64,000 nt of DNA from Streptomyces sp. NBC_00554 (GTDB lineage Bacteria; Actinomycetota; Actinomycetes; Streptomycetales; Streptomycetaceae). Both the position numbers and the translations under genes were made by a program. Positions 9,426 to 16,711 of the stretch are shown here, one piece after another. The first letter of the stretch is position 1. Each line of letters opens with the position of its first letter. The notes beneath the pieces are model-generated. The model was not told where the DNA came from. It saw only the letters and a list, made by a program, of their open reading frames with translations, and made no database searches. The DNA is taken from the NCBI RefSeq assembly GCF_041431135.1, contig NZ_CP107799.1, positions 8,494,001 to 8,558,000 on the forward strand, written 5' to 3'.

Positions 9426-9967
9426 TGTCCCGGGGTGGCGCGGCTCCGATCACCGCCCGCCGCCCCGTCGCGCGACCTGCGCATCCTCCGCACTGACCAG
9501 GCGTTTGAGGGTAAAAGCGCAGGTCAGACGGCTGTTGACAGCTGGCCGCAGGTGGCGGGTAGGTTCGGCCGGGTCCACCACCGGACGTCCGACGGGGGAA
9601 CTTCCGCGCGGTCTCGAAGCGCCGCTGGGTCAGGGGCGGTGTGCCGCACCGGCGCACCACCACTGGGAGCCAGGCCCAGCACCCGCGCAACGAGAGGCGA
9701 GGGAACGTTCCGACACGTCGGCAGGTGTGACCCGGGTGGGGCCCGGACGTTCAGTAGACAACGGCTTTCGGTCGACCCGCAGCCAGCGGGTCCCTGGTCG
9801 GCCCGAAGGGCGCCGGGCCCCGATCCGCAGCAGGTGAGCTGCGCCAGGCGGGTTTTCCTCTTACCCGCCTCTTGTCGAATCGACACCCCCGTACCGACAC
9901 CGCGGCGTGGCAGCGCAGGTTGAGGCCACTATGGTGGACCTCTGCGTACGGACTCGAAGGGGCAGCA
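9426..9967. other. 542-bp intergenic region, no convincing gene
   Basis: Reading frames here have atypical composition and no ribosome site. A possible promoter on the plus strand is TTGACA (9535-9540) followed after 19 bp by TAGGTT (9560-9565). If used, it would give a long leader for the mannosyltransferase gene. No hairpin strong enough to call a terminator was seen after the amidohydrolase stop. Confidence 0.4.
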
Positions 9968-10759
9968 GTGAACGACGGCGACGCGACCCTCGCGGCGGAA
10001 GCCCAGGGGAGACAGTTCGGCCCGCTCGGCACCGCCTTGGTGATCATCCCGACCTACAACGAGGCGGAGAACATCAAGAAGATCGTCGGCAGGGTGCGCG
10101 CCGCTGTGCCCGAGGCGCACGTCCTGGTGGCCGACGACAACAGCCCCGACGGCACCGGCAAGCTCGCCGACGAGGTAGCCGCCGAGGACGAGCAGGTCCA
10201 GGTGCTGCACCGCAGAGGCAAGGAAGGTCTCGGCGCCGCCTATCTCGCGGGCTTCCGCTGGGGCATCGAGCACGGCTACGGCGTACTCGTCGAGATGGAC
10301 GCCGACGGCTCCCACCAGCCGGAGGAACTGCCCCGCTTGCTGACCGCCCTCAAGGGCGCCGACCTCGTGCTCGGCTCGCGCTGGGTACCCGGCGGGCGGG
10401 TCGTGAACTGGCCCAAGTCCCGCGAGTTCATCTCGCGCGGCGGCAGTCTGTACTCCCGAGTCCTGCTCGATGTGCCGATCCGCGACGTCACGGGCGGCTA
10501 CCGTGCCTTCCGCAGCGAGACCCTCCAAGGCCTCGGCCTCACCGAGGTCGCCTCCCAGGGCTACTGCTTCCAGGTCGACCTGGCCCGGCGTGCCGTCAAG
10601 GCCGGCTATCACGTGGTCGAGGTGCCGATCACCTTCGTCGAGCGGGAACTCGGCGACTCCAAGATGAGCCGGGACATCCTGGTGGAGGCCCTTTGGCGGG
10701 TCACCACGTGGGGCGTGGGGGAGCGGCTCGGACGGATCACGGGGCGCAAGTCCCGCTGA
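9968..10759 (+). CDS. ppm1: polyprenol monophosphomannose synthase
   Basis: 263 residues. Transfers mannose from GDP-mannose to polyprenyl phosphate at the inner face of the membrane, giving the donor for protein O-mannosylation and other mannosylation. It is a GT2 enzyme: IIPTYNEAENI near the N-terminus, VADDNSPDGTG, the metal-binding EMDADGSHQP and GSRWVPGG. The C-terminus has FVERELGDSKMS, typical of DPM1/Ppm1. It lacks the C-terminal membrane domain of some homologues and the N-acyltransferase domain fused in mycobacteria, as is usual in Streptomyces. The GTG at 9968 follows AAGGGG; an upstream frame extension has no ribosome site. The fxsA gene follows 125 bp downstream. Confidence 0.93.
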   Translation: MNDGDATLAAEAQGRQFGPLGTALVIIPTYNEAENIKKIVGRVRAAVPEAHVLVADDNSPDGTGKLADEVAAEDEQVQVLHRRGKEGLGAAYLAGFRWGIEHGYGVLVEMDADGSHQPEELPRLLTALKGADLVLGSRWVPGGRVVNWPKSREFISRGGSLYSRVLLDVPIRDVTGGYRAFRSETLQGLGLTEVASQGYCFQVDLARRAVKAGYHVVEVPITFVERELGDSKMSRDILVEALWRVTTWGVGERLGRITGRKSR

Positions 10760-10884
10760 CGGCGATCCGAGCGACGTACGGCCTCTGCGCGTGTTCCGGC
10801 CTTCAGCGGCTCCGTCCCCGACCCACAGGCGCTGTTGATCATCCGCTTATCCCGTACTGAGCCGCGTCCAGGCACACTGGGAAC

Positions 10885-11460
10885 ATGACGACTGGCGCTC
10901 CCACTCCCACGTACCCCGCTCGCCCGCGGCGCTCGCGGCTGCGCACCTTCCTGCCGCTGGGCATCGCCGTGTGGCTGGTGCTGGAGATCTGGCTGCTGAC
11001 CGTGGTGGCGGGCGCGGCGAGCGGCCTAACGGTCTTCCTGCTGCTTGTCGCGGGCTTCATCCTCGGATCCGTGGTCATCAAGCGGGCCGGGCGCCGGGCC
11101 TTCCGCAACCTCAGCGAGACGCTGCAACAGCAGCAGAGCGGGGTGGCGCCCACGAGCGGGACCGGCAAGGGCGACGGCAACGGCCTGATGATGCTCGGCG
11201 GCCTCCTCCTGATGATCCCCGGCCTGATCTCCGACGCCTTCGGCCTGCTCCTGCTGATCCCGCCGGTCCAGAAGGCCCTCAGCCGCTACGCGGAGCGGAC
11301 GATCGACCGCAAGATCGCGGCGGCCTCTCCGGGCACGCTGGGCGACGCCTTCCAGCAGGCACGCATGCACCGCCCGGACGGCAAGGTCGTACAGGGCGAG
11401 GTCATCAGGGACGACACGGGCCGCCAGGAGCCCGGCCCGCGCCCGCCGCTCAACGGCTGA
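10885..11460 (+). CDS. fxsA: FxsA family membrane protein
   Basis: 191 residues. An Arg-rich N-terminus is followed by hydrophobic segments: FLPLGIAVWLVLEIWLLTVV, TVFLLLVAGFILGSVVI and, after a Gln-rich linker, GLMMLGGLLLMIPGLISDAF, then LLLLIPPVQ. The GGLLLMIPGLISDAFGLLLL block is the FxsA signature. The cytoplasmic tail is hydrophilic. The E. coli protein suppresses phage F exclusion when overproduced; its normal role is unknown. It converges with rbpA. The start ATG at 10885 has only a weak ribosome site. Confidence 0.92.
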   Translation: MTTGAPTPTYPARPRRSRLRTFLPLGIAVWLVLEIWLLTVVAGAASGLTVFLLLVAGFILGSVVIKRAGRRAFRNLSETLQQQQSGVAPTSGTGKGDGNGLMMLGGLLLMIPGLISDAFGLLLLIPPVQKALSRYAERTIDRKIAAASPGTLGDAFQQARMHRPDGKVVQGEVIRDDTGRQEPGPRPPLNG

Positions 11461-11466
11461 GTGCTC

Positions 11467-11491
11467 GCCCTGGGGGCGCGGCCCCCAGGGC
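11467..11491. terminator. hairpin terminator after fxsA
   Basis: Perfect 11-bp stem, GCCCTGGGGGC (11467-11477) and GCCCCCAGGGC (11481-11491), with a 3-nt loop, starting 6 bp after the fxsA stop codon. Confidence 0.85.
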
Positions 11492-11533
11492 CGGCGCCTC
11501 CGGGCGTCCCCGGAACGCACAAAGCCACGGACC

Positions 11534-11603
11534 CCGTACCCATCAGGTACGGCGCCCGCGGCTGCGTGCGTTCGTGGTATGCCACTCAACCCCCGGAGGG
11601 GTT
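11534..11603. terminator. two further hairpins at the fxsA/rbpA convergence
   Basis: CCGTACC (11534-11540) pairs with GGTACGG (11546-11552) across a 5-nt loop, and AACCCC (11588-11593) pairs with GGGGTT (11598-11603) across 4 nt. The second reaches into the rbpA stop codon, so it is best read as an rbpA terminator; the first may serve either gene. Confidence 0.55.
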
Positions 11604-11976
11604 ACGCGGACTTGCGGCTGTCCCGCGGATGTACCGCGATGTTCATCGCGCCGGAGCGCAGAACCGCCAGACGCTCCTCAAGGACCTCTTCGAGTTCCTC
11701 TCGGGTGCGTCGCTCCATCAGCATGTCCCAATGTGTACGCGCGGGCTTGGCCTTCTTTTCCTCAGGGCCGTCGCCGTCCACCAGGAGTGCCTGGGCCCCG
11801 CAGACCTTGCACTCCCACTCGGACGGGATCTCCGCCTCGACCGAGAAGGGCATCTCAAAGCGATGTCCCTTCTCGCATGCGTACTCCACGGCCTGGCGCG
11901 GGGCCAGGTCGATGCCGCGGTCCGTCTCGTAGCTTGTCACCACGAGGCGCGTACCGCGAAGAGCTCGCTCACTCAT
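11602..11976 (-). CDS. rbpA: RNA polymerase-binding protein RbpA
   Basis: 124 residues, the length known for Streptomyces RbpA. Binds RNA polymerase and group 1/2 sigma factors and stabilises the open complex. The N-terminal tail (MSERALRGTRLVVTSYETDR) precedes the core with zinc or structural cysteines (YACEKGHRF, WECKVCGAQAL). A basic linker follows (GPEEKKAKPARTHWDMLMER), then the sigma-interacting helix REELEEVLEERLAVLR. The ATG at 11976 has GGGAGG upstream. A SigR-type promoter lies about 60-90 bp upstream, in keeping with the known oxidative-stress induction of rbpA. It is convergent with fxsA. Confidence 0.98.
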   Translation of the reverse strand: MSERALRGTRLVVTSYETDRGIDLAPRQAVEYACEKGHRFEMPFSVEAEIPSEWECKVCGAQALLVDGDGPEEKKAKPARTHWDMLMERRTREELEEVLEERLAVLRSGAMNIAVHPRDSRKSA

Positions 11977-12037
11977 GAATCGTGCCTCCCGGGCTTGTCG
12001 CCCACAGGACAGGTGTCGCTGTCGTCGTCATCCGGTC

Positions 12038-12063
12038 AACGTCCGGTCGGCGGTAAAGATTCC
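12038..12063 (-). promoter_or_regulatory. SigR-type promoter for rbpA
   Basis: On the minus strand, GGAAT (12063-12059) is followed by an 18-bp spacer and GTT (12040-12038). This is the GGAAT-N18-GTT consensus of the thiol-stress sigma factor SigR. It lies 62-87 bp before the rbpA start codon. Confidence 0.85.
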
Positions 12064-12127
12064 CGTTCCGGGTCATGCGTCGCCGTCGTAGCCGCCCCTT
12101 GTTGTACCCACCTGCGCCCGCTTTGTC

Positions 12128-12145
12128 ACATCTGAGAGCAGATGT
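12128..12145. promoter_or_regulatory. 18-bp palindrome upstream of rbpA
   Basis: ACATCTG-AGAG-CAGATGT, a perfect 7-bp inverted repeat. It lies 85 bp after the MFS stop codon and about 150 bp upstream of rbpA. It could be an operator or a weak terminator; it is AT-richer than the terminators in this window and has no T-tract. Confidence 0.45.
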
Positions 12146-12230
12146 AACCCGGCGTTTCAGTATCTTGACGCGCAGTAACGGTACGCCTGGCAGGCCAAAC
12201 GCGTACACTACCGGCCTTTGGCCTCCGGCG

Positions 12231-13583
12231 CTAAATCCTGTCGGGTACGGGATTCCCCGCGTCGCGTATCGCCTGCCGCACCGGCACCCTCGCGAGCAGC
12301 ACGAACCCGATGACGAAGAAGGCCACAAGGGAGATGATCGCGTCCCGATAACTTCCGGTCAGCTGGTACGTGAGCCCGAACAGCAGAGGGCCCAGCCAGC
12401 TCATTCCGCGGTCGCTCATCTCGTACGCGGAGAAGTACTCGGCCTCTTTGCCGCTCGGCACGAGATGCGAGAACAGGGAGCGCGACAGGGCCTGACTGCC
12501 GCCCAGGACGAGCCCGATGCCGGCGGCCAGGACGAAGAACCAGACGGGCGCGCCGGCGGGCAGGAAGTACCCGGCGCCGAGTGTCACGGTCCAGGCGACG
12601 AGCGAGCCGAGGATCGTACGTTTCGCGCCGTACCTGCGCGCCAGCCGTCCCATGCCCAGGGCGCCCCCGACCGCGAGCACCTGGACCAGCAGCACGGCGA
12701 CGATCAGGGTCGACTGGCCGAGGCCCAGCTCCTCCGAACCGTAGATCGAGGCCTGTGAGATGACCGTCTGGATGCCGTCGTTGTAGACGAGGTAGGCGAG
12801 AAGGAAGGACAGGGTGAGCGGTTTGCCGCGCATGTCGCGCACGGTGGCCGCCAGTTGCCGCCATCCGGGCGCGGACGCCGTCCCGGCAGGGGTCTTGCGC
12901 CTGTCGTCGCGCAGACGCTTGAGCGGTACGAGGGTGAAGGCGCCCCACCAGACGCCCGCCGAGGCCAGACAGATGCGGACCGCCGTCGACTCGGAGACGC
13001 CGAAGGTGTCGTGGGCCGTGAACAGGATCAGGTTCGCGATCAGGACGAGGGAGCCCGCCGCGTAGCCGAAGGCCCAGCCCCGGGACGAGACCGCGTCACG
13101 CTCCTCGGGCGGTGCGATCTGCGGCAGGTAGGAGTTGTAGAGGACCATCGACACGGCCACCGAGGCGTTGGCGACGATCAGCAGCAGACCGCCGAGCAGA
13201 TAGCGGTCGCCGTCCAGGAAGAACATGCCCGTGGTGGCCGCGGCGCCCACATAGGCGGCGGCCGCGAGCAACGGCTTCTTGCGGCCCGTGCGGTCGGCGG
13301 CCGCGCCCGCGATCGGCATCACGAAGATCGACAGGATGACGGACACCGAGACCGAGTACGCGAAGAAGGAACCGGCGCGGATCGGTATCCCCAGGGGATG
13401 TACGAAGCCGTCCGCGTCCGCCGCCGCCTTGGCGACCGACGTCAGATAGGGGCCGAGGAACACGGTGAGCACGCTCGTCGAGTAGACGGAGCACGCCCAG
13501 TCGTACATGTACCAGCCGTGTTGCTCGCGCCGTCGCTCGGCGGCCTCGTCGGCCGCCTGTGCGCGCACGGTGTCAGTGCCCAC
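12231..13583 (-). CDS. MFS transporter (UMF1 family-like)
   Basis: 450 residues with about 12 transmembrane segments. The N-terminus, REQHGWYMYDWACSVYSTSV, is the start pattern of the UMF1/Atg22-like branch of the major facilitator superfamily (YDWANSAYS-type). Other features are the AGAAADRTGRKKPLL loop between helices 2 and 3 and a central cytoplasmic loop with KTPAGTASAPG. The substrate is unknown; efflux of small molecules or amino acids is plausible. The GTG at 13583 follows GCGAGGGG. It is transcribed in the same direction as the GDPD gene, with 40 bp between them, so the two may share a transcript. Confidence 0.9.
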   Translation of the reverse strand: MGTDTVRAQAADEAAERRREQHGWYMYDWACSVYSTSVLTVFLGPYLTSVAKAAADADGFVHPLGIPIRAGSFFAYSVSVSVILSIFVMPIAGAAADRTGRKKPLLAAAAYVGAAATTGMFFLDGDRYLLGGLLLIVANASVAVSMVLYNSYLPQIAPPEERDAVSSRGWAFGYAAGSLVLIANLILFTAHDTFGVSESTAVRICLASAGVWWGAFTLVPLKRLRDDRRKTPAGTASAPGWRQLAATVRDMRGKPLTLSFLLAYLVYNDGIQTVISQASIYGSEELGLGQSTLIVAVLLVQVLAVGGALGMGRLARRYGAKRTILGSLVAWTVTLGAGYFLPAGAPVWFFVLAAGIGLVLGGSQALSRSLFSHLVPSGKEAEYFSAYEMSDRGMSWLGPLLFGLTYQLTGSYRDAIISLVAFFVIGFVLLARVPVRQAIRDAGNPVPDRI

Positions 13584-13623
13584 CCGTGCCCCTCGCTTCC
13601 CGTGAACGGACCGCGCGGCGGGC

Positions 13624-14391
13624 TCAGACCCAGGTGCCCCGGTCCTCCAGGACCCTGCGCAGCGTGTCGATGTGATCGGTCATGATGCCATCGACTCCCA
13701 GGTCCAGGAGCCGGTGCATGCGATCCGCCTCGTTGACCGTCCACACGTGGACCTGCAACCCGCGCGCGTGGGCGGCGCGCAGGAAGCGCCGGTCGACCAC
13801 CGGCACGCCCGACTGGGACACGGGTACCTGGGCGGCGACCGCCGAGCCGCGCACCGCGGCCGGTATGCCGTACGAGCGCAGCCGCAGCCCCAGGACGCCC
13901 CGGGTGCCGTACGAGGTGGCCAGGCGCGGCCCGGCCAGGCGCTGGGCGCGGAAGACGCGCGCCTCGGAGAACGAGCCGACGCAGACGCGGTCCCAGGCGT
14001 TGGTACGGCCGATCAGGTTGAGCAGGGGATGGAGGGCCGATTCCGCCTTGATGTCGACGTTCCAGCGCACCTCGGGAAAGGTTTCGAGCAGCTCTTCGAA
14101 GAGGGGGACCGGTTCTTTGCCCGCCACGCGCGCGTGGCGCACGTCCTCCCACGGGAGGTCCGCGATCCGGCCCGCCCCGTCGGTCACCCGGTCCAGGGTC
14201 GAGTCGTGGAAGGCGACGAGCTTCCCGTCCGCCGTCGCGTGTACGTCCGTCTCGATGTAGCGGTAGCCCGCCTCCACCGCCCGCCGGAACTGGGCCAGGG
14301 TGTTCTCCAGACCGTCCGCGGCGCCGCCCCGGTGTGCGAAGGGGATCGGGCCGGGGTGGTCGAGGTACGGGTGGCGTATACGCGTGCTCAC
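13624..14391 (-). CDS. glycerophosphodiester phosphodiesterase
   Basis: 255 residues. Hydrolyses glycerophosphodiesters to glycerol 3-phosphate and an alcohol. The catalytic residues are visible: PFAHRGGAADGLENTL near residue 18 (His-Arg and Glu), YIETDVHATADG (Glu, Asp) and AFHDSTLDRVTDG (catalytic His, Asp). The barrel ends with VHVWTVNEADRMHRLLDLGV and DGIMTDHIDTLRRVL, both family signatures. No signal peptide, so it is cytoplasmic. The GTG start at 14391 overlaps the stop codon of the YczE-like gene (stop at 14388-14390), so the two genes are translationally coupled. Confidence 0.96.
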   Translation of the reverse strand: MSTRIRHPYLDHPGPIPFAHRGGAADGLENTLAQFRRAVEAGYRYIETDVHATADGKLVAFHDSTLDRVTDGAGRIADLPWEDVRHARVAGKEPVPLFEELLETFPEVRWNVDIKAESALHPLLNLIGRTNAWDRVCVGSFSEARVFRAQRLAGPRLATSYGTRGVLGLRLRSYGIPAAVRGSAVAAQVPVSQSGVPVVDRRFLRAAHARGLQVHVWTVNEADRMHRLLDLGVDGIMTDHIDTLRRVLEDRGTWV

Positions 14392-15065
14392 CCGGGCAGT
14401 ATGGCGCGCTCCGGTTGACCGGTGGCAACGACCGTGCTGCCGCCCGGTGCCGTGGGGGCGGCGAACACGCGCAGGAAGAACTGGGCCAGCGGACCGATCG
14501 CGACGGCGTACAGCACGGTGCCGATGCCGACCGTGCCGCCGAGGGCGAAGCCGGTCGCGACGACCGCCACTTCGACGGCCGTGCGCATCAGGCGGATCGA
14601 GCGGCCGGTCCGCTGGTGCAGGCCTGTCATCAGGCCGTCGCGCGGTCCCGGACCGAAGCGTGCGGTGATGTAGAGGCCGGTCGCCGCACCGTTCAGCAGG
14701 ATGCCCGCCACGAGAAGGGGAATCCGTACGGCCAGGCTGTGCGCGGCGGGCAGGAGGGCGAGGGTGCCGTCCATGGCGATGCCGACCACGAAGACGTTGG
14801 AGACCGTGCCCAGGCCCGGGCGCTGGCGGAGCGGGATCCACAGGAGCAGCACCGCCGCGCCCACGAAGATCGACACCACGCCGATCGTCAGACCGGTCAG
14901 CTCGGCGAGCCCCTGGTGCAGCACGTTCCAGGGCTCCAGGCCGAGGCCCGCCTCCACGAGCAGGGCGGAGCTCGCGCCGTACAGCGCCAGGCCGGCGTAC
15001 AGCTGGACGAGTCGACGCGGGAGCCGTCCGGACGTGAGGAGTCCGGTCTCCGATTGGCTGGACAA
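14388..15065 (-). CDS. YczE/YyaS/YitT family membrane protein
   Basis: About 225 residues with five or more hydrophobic helices (LVQLYAGLALYGASSALLVE, IGVVSIFVGAAVLLLWIPL, IPLLVAGILLNGAATGLYI, TAVEVAVVATGFALGG and others). The PRDGLMTGLHQRTG motif is characteristic of YczE proteins. I favour a TTG start at 15065, which has AGGGGG 8 nt upstream; an ATG at 15101 has no ribosome site. The function is unknown, but YczE genes very often lie beside MocR-type regulators, as here, where the two are divergent. The protein probably transports or senses a small molecule controlled by that regulator. Confidence 0.9.
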   Translation of the reverse strand: MSSQSETGLLTSGRLPRRLVQLYAGLALYGASSALLVEAGLGLEPWNVLHQGLAELTGLTIGVVSIFVGAAVLLLWIPLRQRPGLGTVSNVFVVGIAMDGTLALLPAAHSLAVRIPLLVAGILLNGAATGLYITARFGPGPRDGLMTGLHQRTGRSIRLMRTAVEVAVVATGFALGGTVGIGTVLYAVAIGPLAQFFLRVFAAPTAPGGSTVVATGQPERAILPG

Positions 15066-15093
15066 GATGAAGCCCCCTGTGGTGGTCGTGGCC

Positions 15094-15130
15094 TGACACA
15101 TGACACTCTGTGGCTTGAGAAGGAACCACA
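15094..15130. promoter_or_regulatory. repeats in the yczE-mocR divergent promoter
   Basis: A direct repeat TGACACA/TGACACT (15094-15107) is followed by an inverted repeat, TGTGG (15109-15113) and CCACA (15126-15130), separated by 12 bp. MocR proteins such as PdxR bind direct repeats in divergent promoters, so these are candidate operator elements. Confidence 0.4.
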
Positions 15131-15165
15131 TCCATGGCCAATTCGGGGAAGGTGGACTGGGAATC

Positions 15166-16665
15166 ATGACTCAGTGGACTTCGGCGGTGGGTGCCGCTCA
15201 GCTCGCCCGGCTCCTCAACTCCCAGCAGGAGCGCCCCGCGGGGCCCGGCACCCGCCGCCCGCCCGCCTATCGCGCGCTCGCCGACGGCATCCGGCTGCTG
15301 GTGCTCGAAGGACGGGTGCCGGTCGCCGCGCGGCTGCCCGCCGAGCGGGAACTCGCGCTGTCCCTGTCCGTCAGCCGTACGACGGTCGCCGCGGCCTACG
15401 AGGCGCTGCGGTCCGAAGGGTTCCTGGAGTCCCGCCGCGGAGCGGGCAGCTGGACCGCCGTGCCCGCGGGGAACCCGCTGCCCGCGCGCGGCCTTGAACC
15501 GCTGCCGCCCGAAGCCCTCGGATCCATGATCGACCTCGGCTGCGCGGCGCTGCCCGCGCCCGAGCCCTGGCTCACCCGGGCCGTGCAGGGCGCCCTGGAG
15601 GAGCTGCCGCCGTACGCGCACACCCACGGCGACTATCCCGCCGGACTGCCCGCGCTGCGCTCGATGCTCGCCGAGCGGTACACGGCGCGCGGGATACCGA
15701 CCATGCCCGAGCAGATCATGGTGACCACCGGGGCGATGGGAGCGATCGACGCGATCTGTCATCTCTTCGCCGGGCGCGGTGAACGGATCGCCGTCGAGTC
15801 GCCCTCCTACGCCAACATCCTTCAGCTGATGCGCGAGGCCGGGGCCCGGTTGGTGCCCGTCGCCATGGCCGAGGGGCTCGCCGGGTGGGACATGGACCGC
15901 TGGCGGCAGGTCCTGCGGGACTCGGCTCCCCGGCTCGCGTATGTCGTCGCCGACTTCCACAACCCGACGGGCGCCCTTGCCGACGAGGACCAGCGGCGGG
16001 TGCTCGTGGACGCTGCCCGGTCCGCGGGGACCGTGCTCGTCGTGGACGAGACGATGAGCGAACTGCATCTGGACGACGGGGTGCACATGCCCCGCCCCGT
16101 GAGCAGTTTCGACCCCGCTGGATCGACCGTCATCACGGTCGGGTCCGCAAGCAAGGCCTTCTGGGCCGGGATGCGCATCGGGTGGGTGCGGGCCGCCCCC
16201 GATGTGATCCGCAGCCTGGTCTCCGCGCGCGCGTACGCCGACCTGGGCACGCCCGTGCTGGAGCAGCTGGCCGTGAACTGGCTGCTCAGCACCGGGGGCT
16301 GGGAGCAGGCCGTGGAGATCCGGCGGACACAGGCCCGGGAGAACCGGGACGACCTGGTCGCCGCGGTGCGGCGGGAGCTGCCCGAGTGGGAGTTCTCGGT
16401 GCCGCGGGGCGGGCTCACGTTGTGGGTGCGGACCGGAGGGCTGTCGGGGTCGCGGCTGGCCGAGATGGGGGAGCGGGTGGGGGTCCGCGTGCCGTCCGGG
16501 CCACGGTTCGGGGTGGACGGCGCCTTCGAGGGGTATGTGCGGTTGCCGTTCACTGTGGGGGGTGCGGTGGCCGAGGAGGCGGCGGTGCGGCTCGCTGCGG
16601 CGGCGCGGCTGGTGGAGACGGGGGGCAGCGGGGGGAGCGAGGCGCCTCGTACGTTCGTGGCTTAG
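15166..16665 (+). CDS. MocR-type GntR regulator (HTH plus aminotransferase-like domain)
   Basis: 499 residues. Residues about 40-110 are a GntR winged helix (AYRALADGIRLLVLEGRVPV, then LALSLSVSRTTVAAAYEAL). The rest is a fold-type I aminotransferase domain that binds pyridoxal phosphate; the Schiff-base lysine is in VGSASKAFWAGMRIGW and the phosphate-binding Asn in DFHNPTG. Such proteins are regulators rather than transaminases. The ATG at 15166 is divergent from the YczE-like gene, the arrangement typical of MocR/YczE pairs, and the regulator probably controls that gene and itself. It converges with sffA, with only 24 bp between the stop codons. Confidence 0.94.
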   Translation: MTQWTSAVGAAQLARLLNSQQERPAGPGTRRPPAYRALADGIRLLVLEGRVPVAARLPAERELALSLSVSRTTVAAAYEALRSEGFLESRRGAGSWTAVPAGNPLPARGLEPLPPEALGSMIDLGCAALPAPEPWLTRAVQGALEELPPYAHTHGDYPAGLPALRSMLAERYTARGIPTMPEQIMVTTGAMGAIDAICHLFAGRGERIAVESPSYANILQLMREAGARLVPVAMAEGLAGWDMDRWRQVLRDSAPRLAYVVADFHNPTGALADEDQRRVLVDAARSAGTVLVVDETMSELHLDDGVHMPRPVSSFDPAGSTVITVGSASKAFWAGMRIGWVRAAPDVIRSLVSARAYADLGTPVLEQLAVNWLLSTGGWEQAVEIRRTQARENRDDLVAAVRRELPEWEFSVPRGGLTLWVRTGGLSGSRLAEMGERVGVRVPSGPRFGVDGAFEGYVRLPFTVGGAVAEEAAVRLAAAARLVETGGSGGSEAPRTFVA

Positions 16666-16681
16666 GGAAGGGGCGGGACTG

Positions 16682-16711
16682 CTTCGTCCTCAGACGCCGG
16701 ACGGGCTGATC
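16682..16711. repeat. copy of a common streptomycete dispersed repeat at the 3' end of sffA
   Basis: The stretch contains GTCCTCAGACGCCGGACGGG, a motif I recognise as one of the most frequent 3' intergenic elements in Streptomyces (usually written with CAAACG in place of CAGACG). Here it supplies the last codons and the stop codon of sffA. Confidence 0.6.

Noticed and set aside
9435..9923. A 162-codon plus-strand frame in the gap before ppm1
   Set aside because: Arg/Ser/Pro-rich with no hydrophobic core, no ribosome site and no codon-position bias typical of Streptomyces genes.
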